NCBI GenBank assembly: GCA_026391195.1
Contig: JAPLEI010000147.1
Coordinates: forward strand, 1,878 to 46,407
Direction of reading: 5' to 3'
From: Bacteroidota bacterium
GTDB lineage: Bacteria > Bacteroidota > Bacteroidia > Chitinophagales > Chitinophagaceae
Length of the DNA stretch: 44,530 nt
Below, piece after piece: positions 7,912 through 16,555 of the stretch. Each line of letters opens with the position of its first letter. Position 1 is the stretch's first letter. A program made the translations under genes and the position numbers. The notes beneath the pieces were generated by a model, which was not told the DNA's origin, did no database searches, and was given only the letters and a program-made list of their open reading frames with translations.

Positions 7912-9066
7912 TTACATTACAAAATTGCTAACATCATGATGTGTTATCGTATTTCCGGATAATATCACCAGTCTTTCCACCACATTTCTCAATTCGCGGA
8001 TATTGCCGGTCCATTGATGTTTCATTAATGCCTCAATTGCCAAGGGTTCGATATTTTTAACAGGTTGCCGATAATCTGTGGCAATTTCCTGTAAAAAATG
8101 CGATACCAGCAAAGGAATGTCATCTGTTCTTTCGTTTAAAGCCGGCACTTCTATCAATATCACACTGAGCCGATGATAAAGATCGAGGCGAAAGTTTTTC
8201 TGGTTTACTTCTTCCAGTAAATTTTTATTGGTAGCAGCAATCACCCGAACATCAACTGATAATTCTTTCTCCCCTCCTACCCGGGTGATTTTTCCCTCTT
8301 GCAGGGCCCTTAATACTTTAGCCTGGGCGCTTAAAGTCATGTCACCAATTTCATCTAAAAATAAGGTTCCGCCGTGTGCCTGTTCAAATTTACCTATTCG
8401 TTGCTTAATAGCTGAAGTAAATGAACCCTTTTCATGGCCAAACAGCTCGCTTTCAATTAATTCGGCCGGAATAGCGGCACAGTTCACTTCAATTAGGGGC
8501 TGATTTGCGCGATTACTTTTTTCATGCAACCAGCGGGCAACTAATTCTTTTCCAGTTCCATTTTCACCGGTTACCAATACCCGGGCATCGGTAGGGGCCA
8601 CTTTCTCGATGGTAGATTTGATTTTTGCAATGCCGGCACTGTTTCCAATGATATCCTGCACTCTTTGTACTTTCTTTTTCAATACCCGGGTTTCTTTTAC
8701 AAGGGTATTTTTATCCAGGGCATTCCGAATGGTAATCAGTAAACGGTTCAGGTCGGGCGGCTTGGCAATAAAATCGAATGCCCCCTTTTTAACGGCATCT
8801 ACGGCCGTTTCAATGGTACCATGGCCGCTGATCATAATTACCGGCACATCGGGCTGTAATTGCATGATTTGTTGCAACACTTCTAATCCATCCATTTTGG
8901 GCATCTTGATATCACACAATACCAGATCGAAGGGTTGGGCTGCCAGCTTTTGCAATCCCTGTTCCCCATCAGCCGCCTCTTCTATCCGATAGCCTTCATG
9001 CTGAAGGATATCCTTCAGTACGTTGCGGATAGATTTTTCGTCGTCAAGCAAAAGAATGGCTGCCAT
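7912..9066 (-). CDS. Response regulator with sigma-54-type AAA+ domain, no DNA-binding domain
   Basis: An NtrC-family protein. Residues 1-120 are a receiver domain with acidic pocket Asp8/Asp9, phosphoacceptor Asp52 (CDIKMPKMDG) and Lys102. Residues about 140-370 are an AAA+ ATPase with Walker A GENGTGKE (167-174) and Walker B GGTLFLDEIGD (232-242). The loop that contacts sigma-54, normally GAFTGA, reads GSFTSA (214-219). The protein stops a few residues after the AAA+ lid, and the Fis-type helix-turn-helix is missing; the bases after the stop show no obvious continuation. The start is ATG 9066 (384 aa), which opens directly on the receiver; a GTG at 9084 would add six residues. It lies 59 nt after a TonB-dependent receptor on the same strand. 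No sensor kinase is nearby. Targets are unknown. Confidence 0.88.
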   Translation of the reverse strand: MAAILLLDDEKSIRNVLKDILQHEGYRIEEAADGEQGLQKLAAQPFDLVLCDIKMPKMDGLEVLQQIMQLQPDVPVIMISGHGTIETAVDAVKKGAFDFIAKPPDLNRLLITIRNALDKNTLVKETRVLKKKVQRVQDIIGNSAGIAKIKSTIEKVAPTDARVLVTGENGTGKELVARWLHEKSNRANQPLIEVNCAAIPAELIESELFGHEKGSFTSAIKQRIGKFEQAHGGTLFLDEIGDMTLSAQAKVLRALQEGKITRVGGEKELSVDVRVIAATNKNLLEEVNQKNFRLDLYHRLSVILIEVPALNERTDDIPLLVSHFLQEIATDYRQPVKNIEPLAIEALMKHQWTGNIRELRNVVERLVILSGNTITHHDVSNFVM

Positions 9067-9125
9067 GGAAACTATGTTTAGCACGAATATAAATAAGTTG
9101 TCGTTAAAGAAATCATAATTAAGCC

Positions 9126-11231
9126 TTATTTACTGGATAGGCGTATTCCGGTAAAGGCATTGATACCCGGAGCGGCATTATAAAAGCGCCGTCCGGCTGC
9201 GTTGATATCATTTCCCAAACTATACGACTGATTCAGGATATTATCTACGCCGGCAAACAGCTGCCACCGCAATGTTTTATGGTTGATGCGAATACCTGCT
9301 TCGGCCTGAAAAAGTTGATAGGGATTGGCATATTCATCCGACAGATCGTTCAAAGGCAAGGCAGCATTGGCTGTAAGCTGAGCCGTTGCATACCAACCCT
9401 TTTGATGGGTAAACTGAGCCCCTGAAAAAAGAATGGTTCTGGGAACTCCAGTAAGTGGGTGACCCGAATAATCTATCGTACCCTGTTGGTATTGAACAAA
9501 CTGGTAGGGCTGATAGCAGAAGCTAGACTGCCAGTTCAGGCTCCATTTACGGGTATTGTTGGCAGGAATCAGGTTCCACTGAAAGCCGGTCTCTATTCCC
9601 TGTTGCAGGGTTGAACCAGCATTTATAAAGTATTCGGCACCGGCAGCATTGTTTCTGCGAACGATGGTTTGTTGCAGGCTAAAACGATATAGGCTTATTT
9701 CCCAGTTCCATCTTCGGTTAGCGGGAGCTAATCTCCATCCAGCTTCTATATTCCAACCAGATTCTGGCACCAACTCTCCGTAATAATTTCCATCCGAAGG
9801 TCTGATTTCTGCCATAGTAGGGGGCGAAAAACCCCGGGAAGCGAGCAGGTAAATATTTCCATTTGCCAACTTTCGGGTAATACTGATGCGAGGTGCAGGC
9901 AGGGAAGGTAATTTACGGGTTGCCGATATACTGCCAGGAGTAGATAACCGTTGAAACGTAAAAGGCTGCTGATTGCTGCTTATCCCGGCATCCAATACCC
10001 ATTTACCCAAGCGGTAGGTAATTTGCGTATACATATACCACTGTCTGGCTTGCAGCTGATCTGTAAATTGCAGGGTATCGATTTTACCATTCCGGTTACC
10101 GTAATTATCTATGTGCGACCGCTGTTGCATCCATTCCATTCCGGTTACCCAATCTAGGGATTGATTGTTTTTTTTAACGCTATACCGAATATGCGTACCT
10201 ACTCCCCAATTGCTTTCGCGCCGTTTTTCGTAATTGGTAATGAATGGATTTTCGAACCGTGTTTCACTGTTCACTACAAATGTATGTAGCTGCCAGTGGC
10301 TATTCATATTCCATTGATGCGCAAGAGATACCCATAGGGTCTGATTTTTTACCGAACTATTTTGCTGAATCGCACTTGGAAGGGATGAAGTTGCGGGCCT
10401 TGCTGCTGCTGGATTTTGTTGAAACTGCGAAAGGGTTAGTCCGCCAGGCGTTTGGTAAAACAAATTAGCATACAATGCCTGTATTGATATTTGTTGATTG
10501 CCAATCAATCGGGTATATCGGCCAGAGATTGCATCTCTTTTCAGTGCACTTTGCTGGCGATATCCGTTCGATTGTTGATGGTCTTGATATAATTCTAATC
10601 TATCATTTTTATTGCTATGCAGCCATTCAGCCGACTGTTTAAATGTTCCGAAGCTACCTCCGGTTACCGCAGCTGCCCATCGATTTTGGGAACTATCCGG
10701 CCATTGAGTAGTTGCCGATTGCAATAAAACCACACCGCCGGTACCTGCTCCATATACACTGGCGGCTGGACCTTTAATAATTTCAATTTGCTTCAGCATT
10801 CCAACCGGCAAAATATTCAGGTAGGTATTACCACCAGCATCGGTTAATGGAATTTGGTTCAGGTATATTTTTACATTTCTAACCCCAAAAGGGCTGCGTA
10901 GTAAGCTGCCTCGGATGGTTAATCGGTAACTGCCTGGCGATCGTTCCTCCATTTTAACGCCCGCAACCTGATTAAAAACAGGCACCATCGACAACATACC
11001 CATTCCCGATATTGCTTTTCCCGTTAAAATGGCTACCGATGCGGGTAATTGATTTTTGATTGAATAATTGCGAAAGGCGGTTATGGTTATACTATCCAAT
11101 GGCTTACCCCCATGAAATGAAGCCGAATCCTGCGCGGTAAGTTGGGCCCTCGCTGTAGTTGCAAGCAATCCAATTAGAAGGATGCTGCCTAGTAGGATAC
11201 CCTTATAGGGGATTTGAATCGTCTGTTTCAC
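9126..11231 (-). CDS. TonB-dependent outer-membrane receptor
   Basis: An outer-membrane beta-barrel that imports a scarce nutrient using TonB energy. A signal peptide is clear (hydrophobic GILLGSILLIGLLATTARAQ), followed by the TonB box-like region DSITITAF and the plug domain, with the typical motifs IEIIKGPAASVYGAGTGG and RLTIRGS. The rest is beta-barrel. It lacks the carboxypeptidase-regulatory-like domain of the other two receptors, so it looks more like BtuB/siderophore-type receptors; the substrate cannot be told. I choose GTG 11231 (701 aa), which gives an MKQTIQ leader; the frame also extends to TTG 11249. No ATG is available before the signal peptide. The last residues are RLSSK rather than a terminal aromatic. 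Confidence 0.88.
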   Translation of the reverse strand: MKQTIQIPYKGILLGSILLIGLLATTARAQLTAQDSASFHGGKPLDSITITAFRNYSIKNQLPASVAILTGKAISGMGMLSMVPVFNQVAGVKMEERSPGSYRLTIRGSLLRSPFGVRNVKIYLNQIPLTDAGGNTYLNILPVGMLKQIEIIKGPAASVYGAGTGGVVLLQSATTQWPDSSQNRWAAAVTGGSFGTFKQSAEWLHSNKNDRLELYQDHQQSNGYRQQSALKRDAISGRYTRLIGNQQISIQALYANLFYQTPGGLTLSQFQQNPAAARPATSSLPSAIQQNSSVKNQTLWVSLAHQWNMNSHWQLHTFVVNSETRFENPFITNYEKRRESNWGVGTHIRYSVKKNNQSLDWVTGMEWMQQRSHIDNYGNRNGKIDTLQFTDQLQARQWYMYTQITYRLGKWVLDAGISSNQQPFTFQRLSTPGSISATRKLPSLPAPRISITRKLANGNIYLLASRGFSPPTMAEIRPSDGNYYGELVPESGWNIEAGWRLAPANRRWNWEISLYRFSLQQTIVRRNNAAGAEYFINAGSTLQQGIETGFQWNLIPANNTRKWSLNWQSSFCYQPYQFVQYQQGTIDYSGHPLTGVPRTILFSGAQFTHQKGWYATAQLTANAALPLNDLSDEYANPYQLFQAEAGIRINHKTLRWQLFAGVDNILNQSYSLGNDINAAGRRFYNAAPGINAFTGIRLSSK

Positions 11232-11262
11232 GTGTGTAAACTTACTCAATGGATTTTACAAA

Positions 11263-11287
11263 AAACCCGGAGTGGTTCTCCGGGTTT
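11263..11287 (-). terminator. Strong hairpin terminator after pdhB
   Basis: A perfect 10-bp inverted repeat (AAACCCGGAG, loop of 5, CTCCGGGTTT) lies 24 nt past the natural end of the pdhB reading frame. The minus-strand stem ends in TTT and is followed by more T, consistent with an intrinsic terminator. It also sits about 32 nt before the next receptor's start, so that gene's promoter must be very close or must rely on read-through. Confidence 0.8.
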
Positions 11288-11310
11288 AAAATTTTATTCT
11301 AGTAGGAAAC

Positions 11311-12247
11311 TTATTTTTTCATATACATCACTTCCTTCACCAGTTTAACCGTGCGGCTCACATCCGGAATGGCGAGTGCTGCCAAATTGGGTGCGTAGTG
11401 CATGGGGGCATCGGCACTGGTAATTCTGCGTATAGGTGCATCTAGGTAGTCGAATCCTTCTTTTTGAATTCTGTACCAAGCGATTGGTTTTCTTAACACT
11501 TTCTAAGATGGTCATCCAATCGAGTGGACGGATTGTTCTTAGATCGATTACTTCTGCACTAATTCCTTCTTTCGCCAATTCATCGGCAGCCCCCAAGGCA
11601 ACCTTCATCATCTTATTATAAGACACAATGGTTACATCTCTTCCGGCGCGTTTAACATCTGCCTTACCAAGGGGGATATAGTATTCTTCCTCGGGAACTT
11701 CAGATTTATCGCCATACATTACTTCACTCTCCATAAATATTACGGGATCTTCTTCATAGCGGATTGCCTGTTTCAATAATCCCTTAGCATCATAGCCGTT
11801 AGAAGGGGCAACTACTTTAATACCTGGGATATTGGCATAATAACTATCAAAAGCAGTGGAGTGTTGGGCACCTAATTGTCCGGCACTGCCATTAGCCCCT
11901 CTGAAAACGATGGGACAACCGATTTGACCGCCACTCATGGCCAGCATTTTGGAGGCGGTGTTCAGAATTTGATCCATAGCTAGTACGGCAAAGTTCCAGG
12001 TCATGAATTCAACCACAGGTCGTAATCCACTTTGAGCGGCTCCTACAGCAACAGCGGTAAATCCTAATTCGGCGATAGGTGTATCAATTACCCTTTTACT
12101 TCCGAATTCGGCTAACATGCCCTGACTAACCTTATAAGCACCATTGTATTCGGCTACTTCCTCCCCCATCAAGAAAACACGTTCGTCTCTTCTCATTTCT
12201 TCATTCATAGCTTCCCTAAGGGCTTCCCGAAATGCAATTGATCGCAT
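11311..12247 (-). pseudogene. pdhB: Pyruvate dehydrogenase E1 component, beta subunit, frameshifted by an internal deletion
   Basis: The first 258 residues are a clear E1-beta subunit: an opening of the type [20 protein letters not shown], then [35 protein letters not shown] and [10 protein letters not shown], up to [10 protein letters not shown]. At 11473-11476 the reading frame is lost. As written, translation continues out of frame to a stop at 11345 (300 aa). The true C-terminus (54 residues from [12 protein letters not shown] to VKEVMYMKK) is intact in another frame and ends at 11311. Compared with relatives I recall, about 16 residues plus 2 nt, so about 50 nt, are missing at the junction, which falls in the second transketolase domain. 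E1-beta with E1-alpha decarboxylates pyruvate to feed acetyl-CoA into the TCA cycle. Either the gene is broken or the assembly is wrong here. The start at ATG 12247 is well supported. Confidence 0.88.
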
Positions 12248-12270
12248 GAGTAACTGGTATTATTGAGTTG

Positions 12271-12303
12271 CAAAAATATAAGATTATCAAGTATAATCCC
12301 AAA
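12271..12303 (-). promoter_or_regulatory. Promoter of pdhB with both -33 and -7 boxes
   Basis: On the minus strand TTTG (12303-12300) is followed after 21 nt by TATTTTTG (12278-12271), matching the Bacteroidota consensus TTTG-N19-21-TAnnTTTG. The start codon is 23 nt further on. This is the most complete promoter seen in the window. Confidence 0.6.
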
Positions 12304-12324
12304 ACTAGTAAGGTATTTCAATAA

Positions 12325-12356
12325 CAAACCCCCTTTCCGGTTAGAAAGGGGGTTTG
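12325..12356 (-). terminator. Strong hairpin terminator after the 981-aa TonB-dependent receptor
   Basis: A perfect 13-bp inverted repeat (CAAACCCCCTTTC, loop of 6, GAAAGGGGGTTTG) lies 25 nt beyond the receptor stop codon. In the minus-strand RNA it is followed by a U-containing AT-rich run. It ends the receptor transcript and insulates the pdhB promoter. Confidence 0.8.
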
Positions 12357-12381
12357 CAAAGCTATATTCAATAGATTTCGA

Positions 12382-15327
12382 TTAGAATACGTTCCAACCA
12401 AAGCTTACGTAATACAATCCACCGATTTGAGGATTTCCAAAACCAGTTCTGTAATAACGGTTGAAAATATTAGTACCACCGATTTTAATCAGCGACTTGC
12501 TATCGAGCAGTTTGTAGCTTAAAGAAGCATCGAAAGTACCATAAGAAGGCATATCACCTACAGCAAATGTTCCTTCGTATGTAAAGGTATCAACCCAACG
12601 ATATACTGCGCTGTAACCCCAACGATTCTGCTTACCAAAGCCAGTATTGTTCAGGGATATGTTCGTTCTGTATAAAGGAGTATTGAAGTAAGAAACAAAT
12701 CCAATTGGTAATGCACCAATTTTATCAGAATAGAGGTTAGCAGAGAAAGTCAGGTTTCTGCCCAGCAGATAATCCAATGAAACTCCCCAACCGGATGTTT
12801 TTACATCGCCGGGTGTATTGGTAGAAATGCTGTAACCAATCCGCTTATTAGCATCTAACAGATCAAATACAGAAGCGGGTGATGTAGGGGCCGTTCTAGC
12901 CTGTAAAACCGTAACACCACTGATAAAATCTTTGTAAGTAGCCCAATAGTAATAGGCATCAATCAACAGGCGATTCGCGATCAAACCCTTGTAGCCAATT
13001 TCATTTGACTTCATAGATTCGGGTTTGAAATCGGGGAATACCTGCTGCTGTAACAAACCAGGATTAGGAGCACCAGCAAGAACACTACCACCGAAAGCCT
13101 GAACACTGGCAACGGTGTAAGCCGGATTACCACTGAAATTATAGTAATCTCTCAGCTGAGGCAATCCACCCATCAAGCGGGTACCACCTCCGATCAGCAG
13201 GTTAATCCACTGATTTTGAGTAGTTGGAAAGCGATAGGCTTGTTGATAAGAGAAACGAAGATTATGATCTTTAGCCACTTTCATTACCGCAGAAACACGG
13301 GGAGTGAAACGACCTTCGAAGTTGCTGTTTTTATCATATCTGCCAGAAGCTGTTACTTTCAGGAAGTCGCCGAACAACTTTTGCGATAACTGAGCATACA
13401 TACCCAATTCGTTGATTTTGATATTACCAGCAGTATCTGCAAATAAGGTACCCTGAGAATTCAACACAAATTGTCTAGAGCTAAAACCTAACAAGAAGTC
13501 AGTACCCGTTTTTGTAAGGCCTAAATCGTTAGAAAGGTTATACTGTCCTTCAAATACTCGTAATCTAGAACGATCCAAGAATAATCCACCTCCTTTAGAA
13601 ATTGGGGTACTTGCCACTTGCTGAAATAAAGGATTACTTCCAATAAATCCTGTTGGACGACCCTGATCGGCAAAACCACGGGCGGCATTGTGGGCATCCT
13701 GGTTAAGAGTTCCAAAAGAACGGGTAGATGCATAAGAAGCACCATATTGCTGATACCAGGTAGCACTTGGCTTCCAAGCTTCGTTGAATAAGCGAGTAGT
13801 AATGGTTGAATTAAAAGCATCTCCTGAATTTTCACGTGTGAAATAGTAACGTAAAAACCAGTTTTTGTTTTTCAATTCTGCTTTGTATTGACCCATAACA
13901 AGGTTAACCAGTGAATAACGGTCGCTACCGGTGTATACTGTATTACCGGTACCCCAATAAGCTTGAATTGAAGCTTCGGTGTTAGCAGATAATTTGTAGT
14001 ATAATCCACCCGTAAACTTCACATTTAAAGTGGTTGGATTCACTACCTGATTTTCGTTGTATCCGGTTCTGCTTACGTTTACCCCATCAAAATATTTTCT
14101 GATATCTCCATAAACAAAGGGGGTAGTTCCTGTTGCTACTACTGCTCCGAATCCATTGGCATTCAGCCAGAAATTATAATCATCAATAGTAGCATTGGGA
14201 GAAGCGCCTAAGAAAGCATTAGATGCACCATACAGCGCATTGAAAGTGGCCGCACCACCGGGTAATCCAGCTCTCAAAGCATTGAAAACACCGTCTCTAA
14301 CAGCAGTTAAAGATGAAGTAGTTTCATCTCCATATAAATTCACACCATCGTAGTTTGGATCGGTAAGCCGATTTCCGGAAACTACGCGGCCATTTGGATA
14401 AGAAGCAGAAGCTGCACGAGAATAGTTATTATTTTGATTAGCTAACCAGTCTTGAGCCTGAACAAATTGTCCTGCAAATTTGAAGGCAAATTTCTCTGAT
14501 ACCTTTTTAGCCCAACGGAAGCTCCAGTCGAAATAAGGAGAGCGTGGACGCTGATATCCATCAATATGGTTAACACCTTGCTTAATTTGGAAGCTAAAAC
14601 CCTGATATTTAAAAGGATTCTTGCTATTCAGCAACACAGTACCATTCATACCACCGGAACCATATAAAGCAGAGGAAGCACCTTGCAGTAATTCCATGCT
14701 TTCTACATCCAATTCTGTTAAACCAATGATGCTACCCACTGAGAAGTTCAAGCCGGGTGCTTGGTTATCCATACCATCGATTAATTGATTCAAACGGATG
14801 TTACCGCTGCTATTGAATCCACGGGTTCCGATACTGCGGAAGGTTAAGCTAGCCGATACTACGTCTACCCCTTTCAGGTTGGTTAACATGTCGTAGTAGT
14901 TAGCAGCCGATGTATTTCTGATGGCGGTAGTTCCGATTCTTTCGATAGAAACCGGAGATTCCAGGATTCTTTCTGGAACACGGGAGGCGGCTACTACCAC
15001 TTCTTCACCTAAAGTGTAGGAGGGGGCTAACTCTACATCCAAAGCTTTACTGGCGCTATTCACCACTACTTCTTTAGAGGTGAAACCAATAGAAGAGAAA
15101 ACAAGGGTTACCGGGAACTTCTGTACGGTGGTAAACTTGAAATTTCCTTTATCATCGGTGTAAGTTCCAGCATTTCCACCTTTTACAGTAACTGAAATGG
15201 CAGAAAGACTTTCTTTGGACTTACTATTTTTTACCGTTCCCGAGAGAACAGAAGATTGTGCCCAGGCAGATCCAGTAAGGAAACTACCCAGAACAAACAA
15301 GAAAACAAATTTGAAAACTGGTTTCAT
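12382..15327 (-). CDS. TonB-dependent receptor with N-terminal carboxypeptidase-regulatory-like domain
   Basis: A 981-aa outer-membrane importer. A signal peptide (residues 1-24, ending GSAWAQ) precedes a CarboxypepD_reg-like beta-sandwich (about 25-105, SVLSGTVKNSKSKESL onward, ending in SIGFTSKEVVV). The plug domain follows (VVVAASRVPERILESPVSIE, with LLQGASSALYGSGGMNGTV) and then the beta-barrel, ending in the aromatic SFGWNVF expected for BAM recognition. The size is close to SusC-type receptors, but no SusD partner is adjacent, so a glycan-uptake pair is not supported. The gene is bracketed by its own terminator (12325-12356) and a 146-nt upstream interval shared with divergent purC, so it is probably monocistronic. 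Substrate is unknown. Confidence 0.93.
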   Translation of the reverse strand: MKPVFKFVFLFVLGSFLTGSAWAQSSVLSGTVKNSKSKESLSAISVTVKGGNAGTYTDDKGNFKFTTVQKFPVTLVFSSIGFTSKEVVVNSASKALDVELAPSYTLGEEVVVAASRVPERILESPVSIERIGTTAIRNTSAANYYDMLTNLKGVDVVSASLTFRSIGTRGFNSSGNIRLNQLIDGMDNQAPGLNFSVGSIIGLTELDVESMELLQGASSALYGSGGMNGTVLLNSKNPFKYQGFSFQIKQGVNHIDGYQRPRSPYFDWSFRWAKKVSEKFAFKFAGQFVQAQDWLANQNNNYSRAASASYPNGRVVSGNRLTDPNYDGVNLYGDETTSSLTAVRDGVFNALRAGLPGGAATFNALYGASNAFLGASPNATIDDYNFWLNANGFGAVVATGTTPFVYGDIRKYFDGVNVSRTGYNENQVVNPTTLNVKFTGGLYYKLSANTEASIQAYWGTGNTVYTGSDRYSLVNLVMGQYKAELKNKNWFLRYYFTRENSGDAFNSTITTRLFNEAWKPSATWYQQYGASYASTRSFGTLNQDAHNAARGFADQGRPTGFIGSNPLFQQVASTPISKGGGLFLDRSRLRVFEGQYNLSNDLGLTKTGTDFLLGFSSRQFVLNSQGTLFADTAGNIKINELGMYAQLSQKLFGDFLKVTASGRYDKNSNFEGRFTPRVSAVMKVAKDHNLRFSYQQAYRFPTTQNQWINLLIGGGTRLMGGLPQLRDYYNFSGNPAYTVASVQAFGGSVLAGAPNPGLLQQQVFPDFKPESMKSNEIGYKGLIANRLLIDAYYYWATYKDFISGVTVLQARTAPTSPASVFDLLDANKRIGYSISTNTPGDVKTSGWGVSLDYLLGRNLTFSANLYSDKIGALPIGFVSYFNTPLYRTNISLNNTGFGKQNRWGYSAVYRWVDTFTYEGTFAVGDMPSYGTFDASLSYKLLDSKSLIKIGGTNIFNRYYRTGFGNPQIGGLYYVSFGWNVF

Positions 15328-15461
15328 AAGGGGCTAGGTTTAAGAATTATTCTAAAAGTAATACAAGTTAGTTTCGTGCAAAAATTTAATTTTTCCACAA
15401 CTATTCATAATATGTTAAGAAAAACAAAGATAGGGAGGAAATAAATACGAAACTTGCCGGT

Positions 15462-15469
15462 TACATTTG
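15462..15469 (+). promoter_or_regulatory. Putative -7 promoter box for purC
   Basis: TACATTTG matches TAnnTTTG exactly and ends only 4 nt before the purC ATG, so transcription would begin at or next to the start codon. No -33 TTTG is obvious. Nothing recognisable as a PurR-type site or riboswitch is visible in the 146-nt interval shared with the receptor gene. Confidence 0.45.
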
Positions 15470-15473
15470 TTCT

Positions 15474-16406
15474 ATGAAATTCCAGCCATTTCCTCAACAA
15501 ACCGGCTTTTATAGCGGAAAAGTAAGAGATGTTTACTACCTAGGCAACGATTGGCTGGTTATGGTGGCTAGCGACCGGATTTCGGCATTTGATGTGATTT
15601 TGCCCAGACTAATACCTTTTAAAGGCCAGGTTTTGAACCAAATTGCCGCATTTATGCTGGAATCTACCCGGGATATTTGTCCTAACTGGTTGGTTTCCAC
15701 CCCTGCTCCCCAGGTTTCTATAGGAAAAAAATGTACTCCCTTTAAGATAGAGATGGTAGTGAGGGGAAATCTAGTGGGCCATGCCTGGAGAACCTACCAA
15801 TCAGGTAGCCGAACCCTTTGTGGTGCCCAACTTCCGGACGGGCTTCGGGAGAATGATTTCTTCCCCGAACCTATCTTTACCCCCTCCACCAAGGCTGAAC
15901 AAGGTCATGATGAAGATATCAGCCCTGCAGAAATTATCCAAAAAGGACTGGCAACCGAAGCTGAATGGCAGGTTTTACAGCAATATACCCTAGCACTATT
16001 TGCCCGGGGGAGGGAAATAGCGGAAAAAAGAGGGCTCATTCTGGCCGACACCAAATATGAATTTGGCAAAATAGGGGATACGATATACTTAATGGATGAA
16101 GTGCATACCCCCGATTCATCCCGCTATTTTATCAGCGACGGTTTTTTTGAAAAACAAGCATCCGGAGAAAAACAACAGCAACTGAGCAAAGAATTTGTAA
16201 GGGAATGGTTGATGGCTAACCATTTTATGGGAAAAGAAGGGCAACAAGTTCCGGAAATGAGTGATGAATGGATTGATACCATCAGCAAGCGATACATTCA
16301 ACTTTTCGAAAAAGTAACTGGAACTACTTTTGTACCCTCAATTCTTTCAGAGGATGAACTTCAGCAATCGGTAATAGGTGCGTTGCATGGTTTGGAAATT
16401 CAGTAA
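15474..16406 (+). CDS. purC: Phosphoribosylaminoimidazole-succinocarboxamide synthase
   Basis: Catalyses ATP-dependent joining of CAIR and aspartate to give SAICAR, a step in purine synthesis. Conserved elements are the N-terminal GKVRDVYYLG (phosphate-binding), the region VASDRISAFDVILPR, EMVVRGNLVGHAW, LADTKYEFG and LMDEVHTPDSSRYF. At 310 aa it belongs to the longer class like the yeast enzyme, rather than the 240-aa E. coli type. It stands alone among receptor genes, so the purine pathway is scattered in this genome. Start ATG 15474 gives a sensible N-terminus. Confidence 0.96.
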   Translation: MKFQPFPQQTGFYSGKVRDVYYLGNDWLVMVASDRISAFDVILPRLIPFKGQVLNQIAAFMLESTRDICPNWLVSTPAPQVSIGKKCTPFKIEMVVRGNLVGHAWRTYQSGSRTLCGAQLPDGLRENDFFPEPIFTPSTKAEQGHDEDISPAEIIQKGLATEAEWQVLQQYTLALFARGREIAEKRGLILADTKYEFGKIGDTIYLMDEVHTPDSSRYFISDGFFEKQASGEKQQQLSKEFVREWLMANHFMGKEGQQVPEMSDEWIDTISKRYIQLFEKVTGTTFVPSILSEDELQQSVIGALHGLEIQ

Positions 16407-16463
16407 TGAGAAATCGGGCTTCTTTTTCTGATTTAAAGGAATGAATATCTATACATAATAATA

Positions 16464-16519
16464 ATCCCTGCCAACATCCTAAGTAAATAAAATTACATGT
16501 TCGGATAACTGGCAGGGAT
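16464..16519. terminator. Inverted repeat between convergent purC and receptor gene
   Basis: ATCCCTGCCA (16464-16473) pairs with TGGCAGGGAT (16510-16519), 10 bp perfect. Inside, AACAT (16473-16477) can pair with ATGTT (16497-16501). The interval is convergent, so the structure may terminate both transcripts. The 36-nt spacer is large for an intrinsic terminator and no clear T tract follows. Confidence 0.5.
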
Positions 16520-16555
16520 GTTGATTTTCATTGTTCAGATTACAAGATGCGATTC

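Noticed and set aside
13521..13835. A 104-aa minus-strand frame inside the 981-aa receptor gene
   Set aside because: Same strand, different frame, within barrel-coding sequence that is uninterrupted in the receptor frame; no sign of a real overlapping gene.
12382..15327. SusC/SusD glycan-uptake pair
   Set aside because: No SusD-like lipoprotein or glycoside hydrolase lies next to any of the three receptors.
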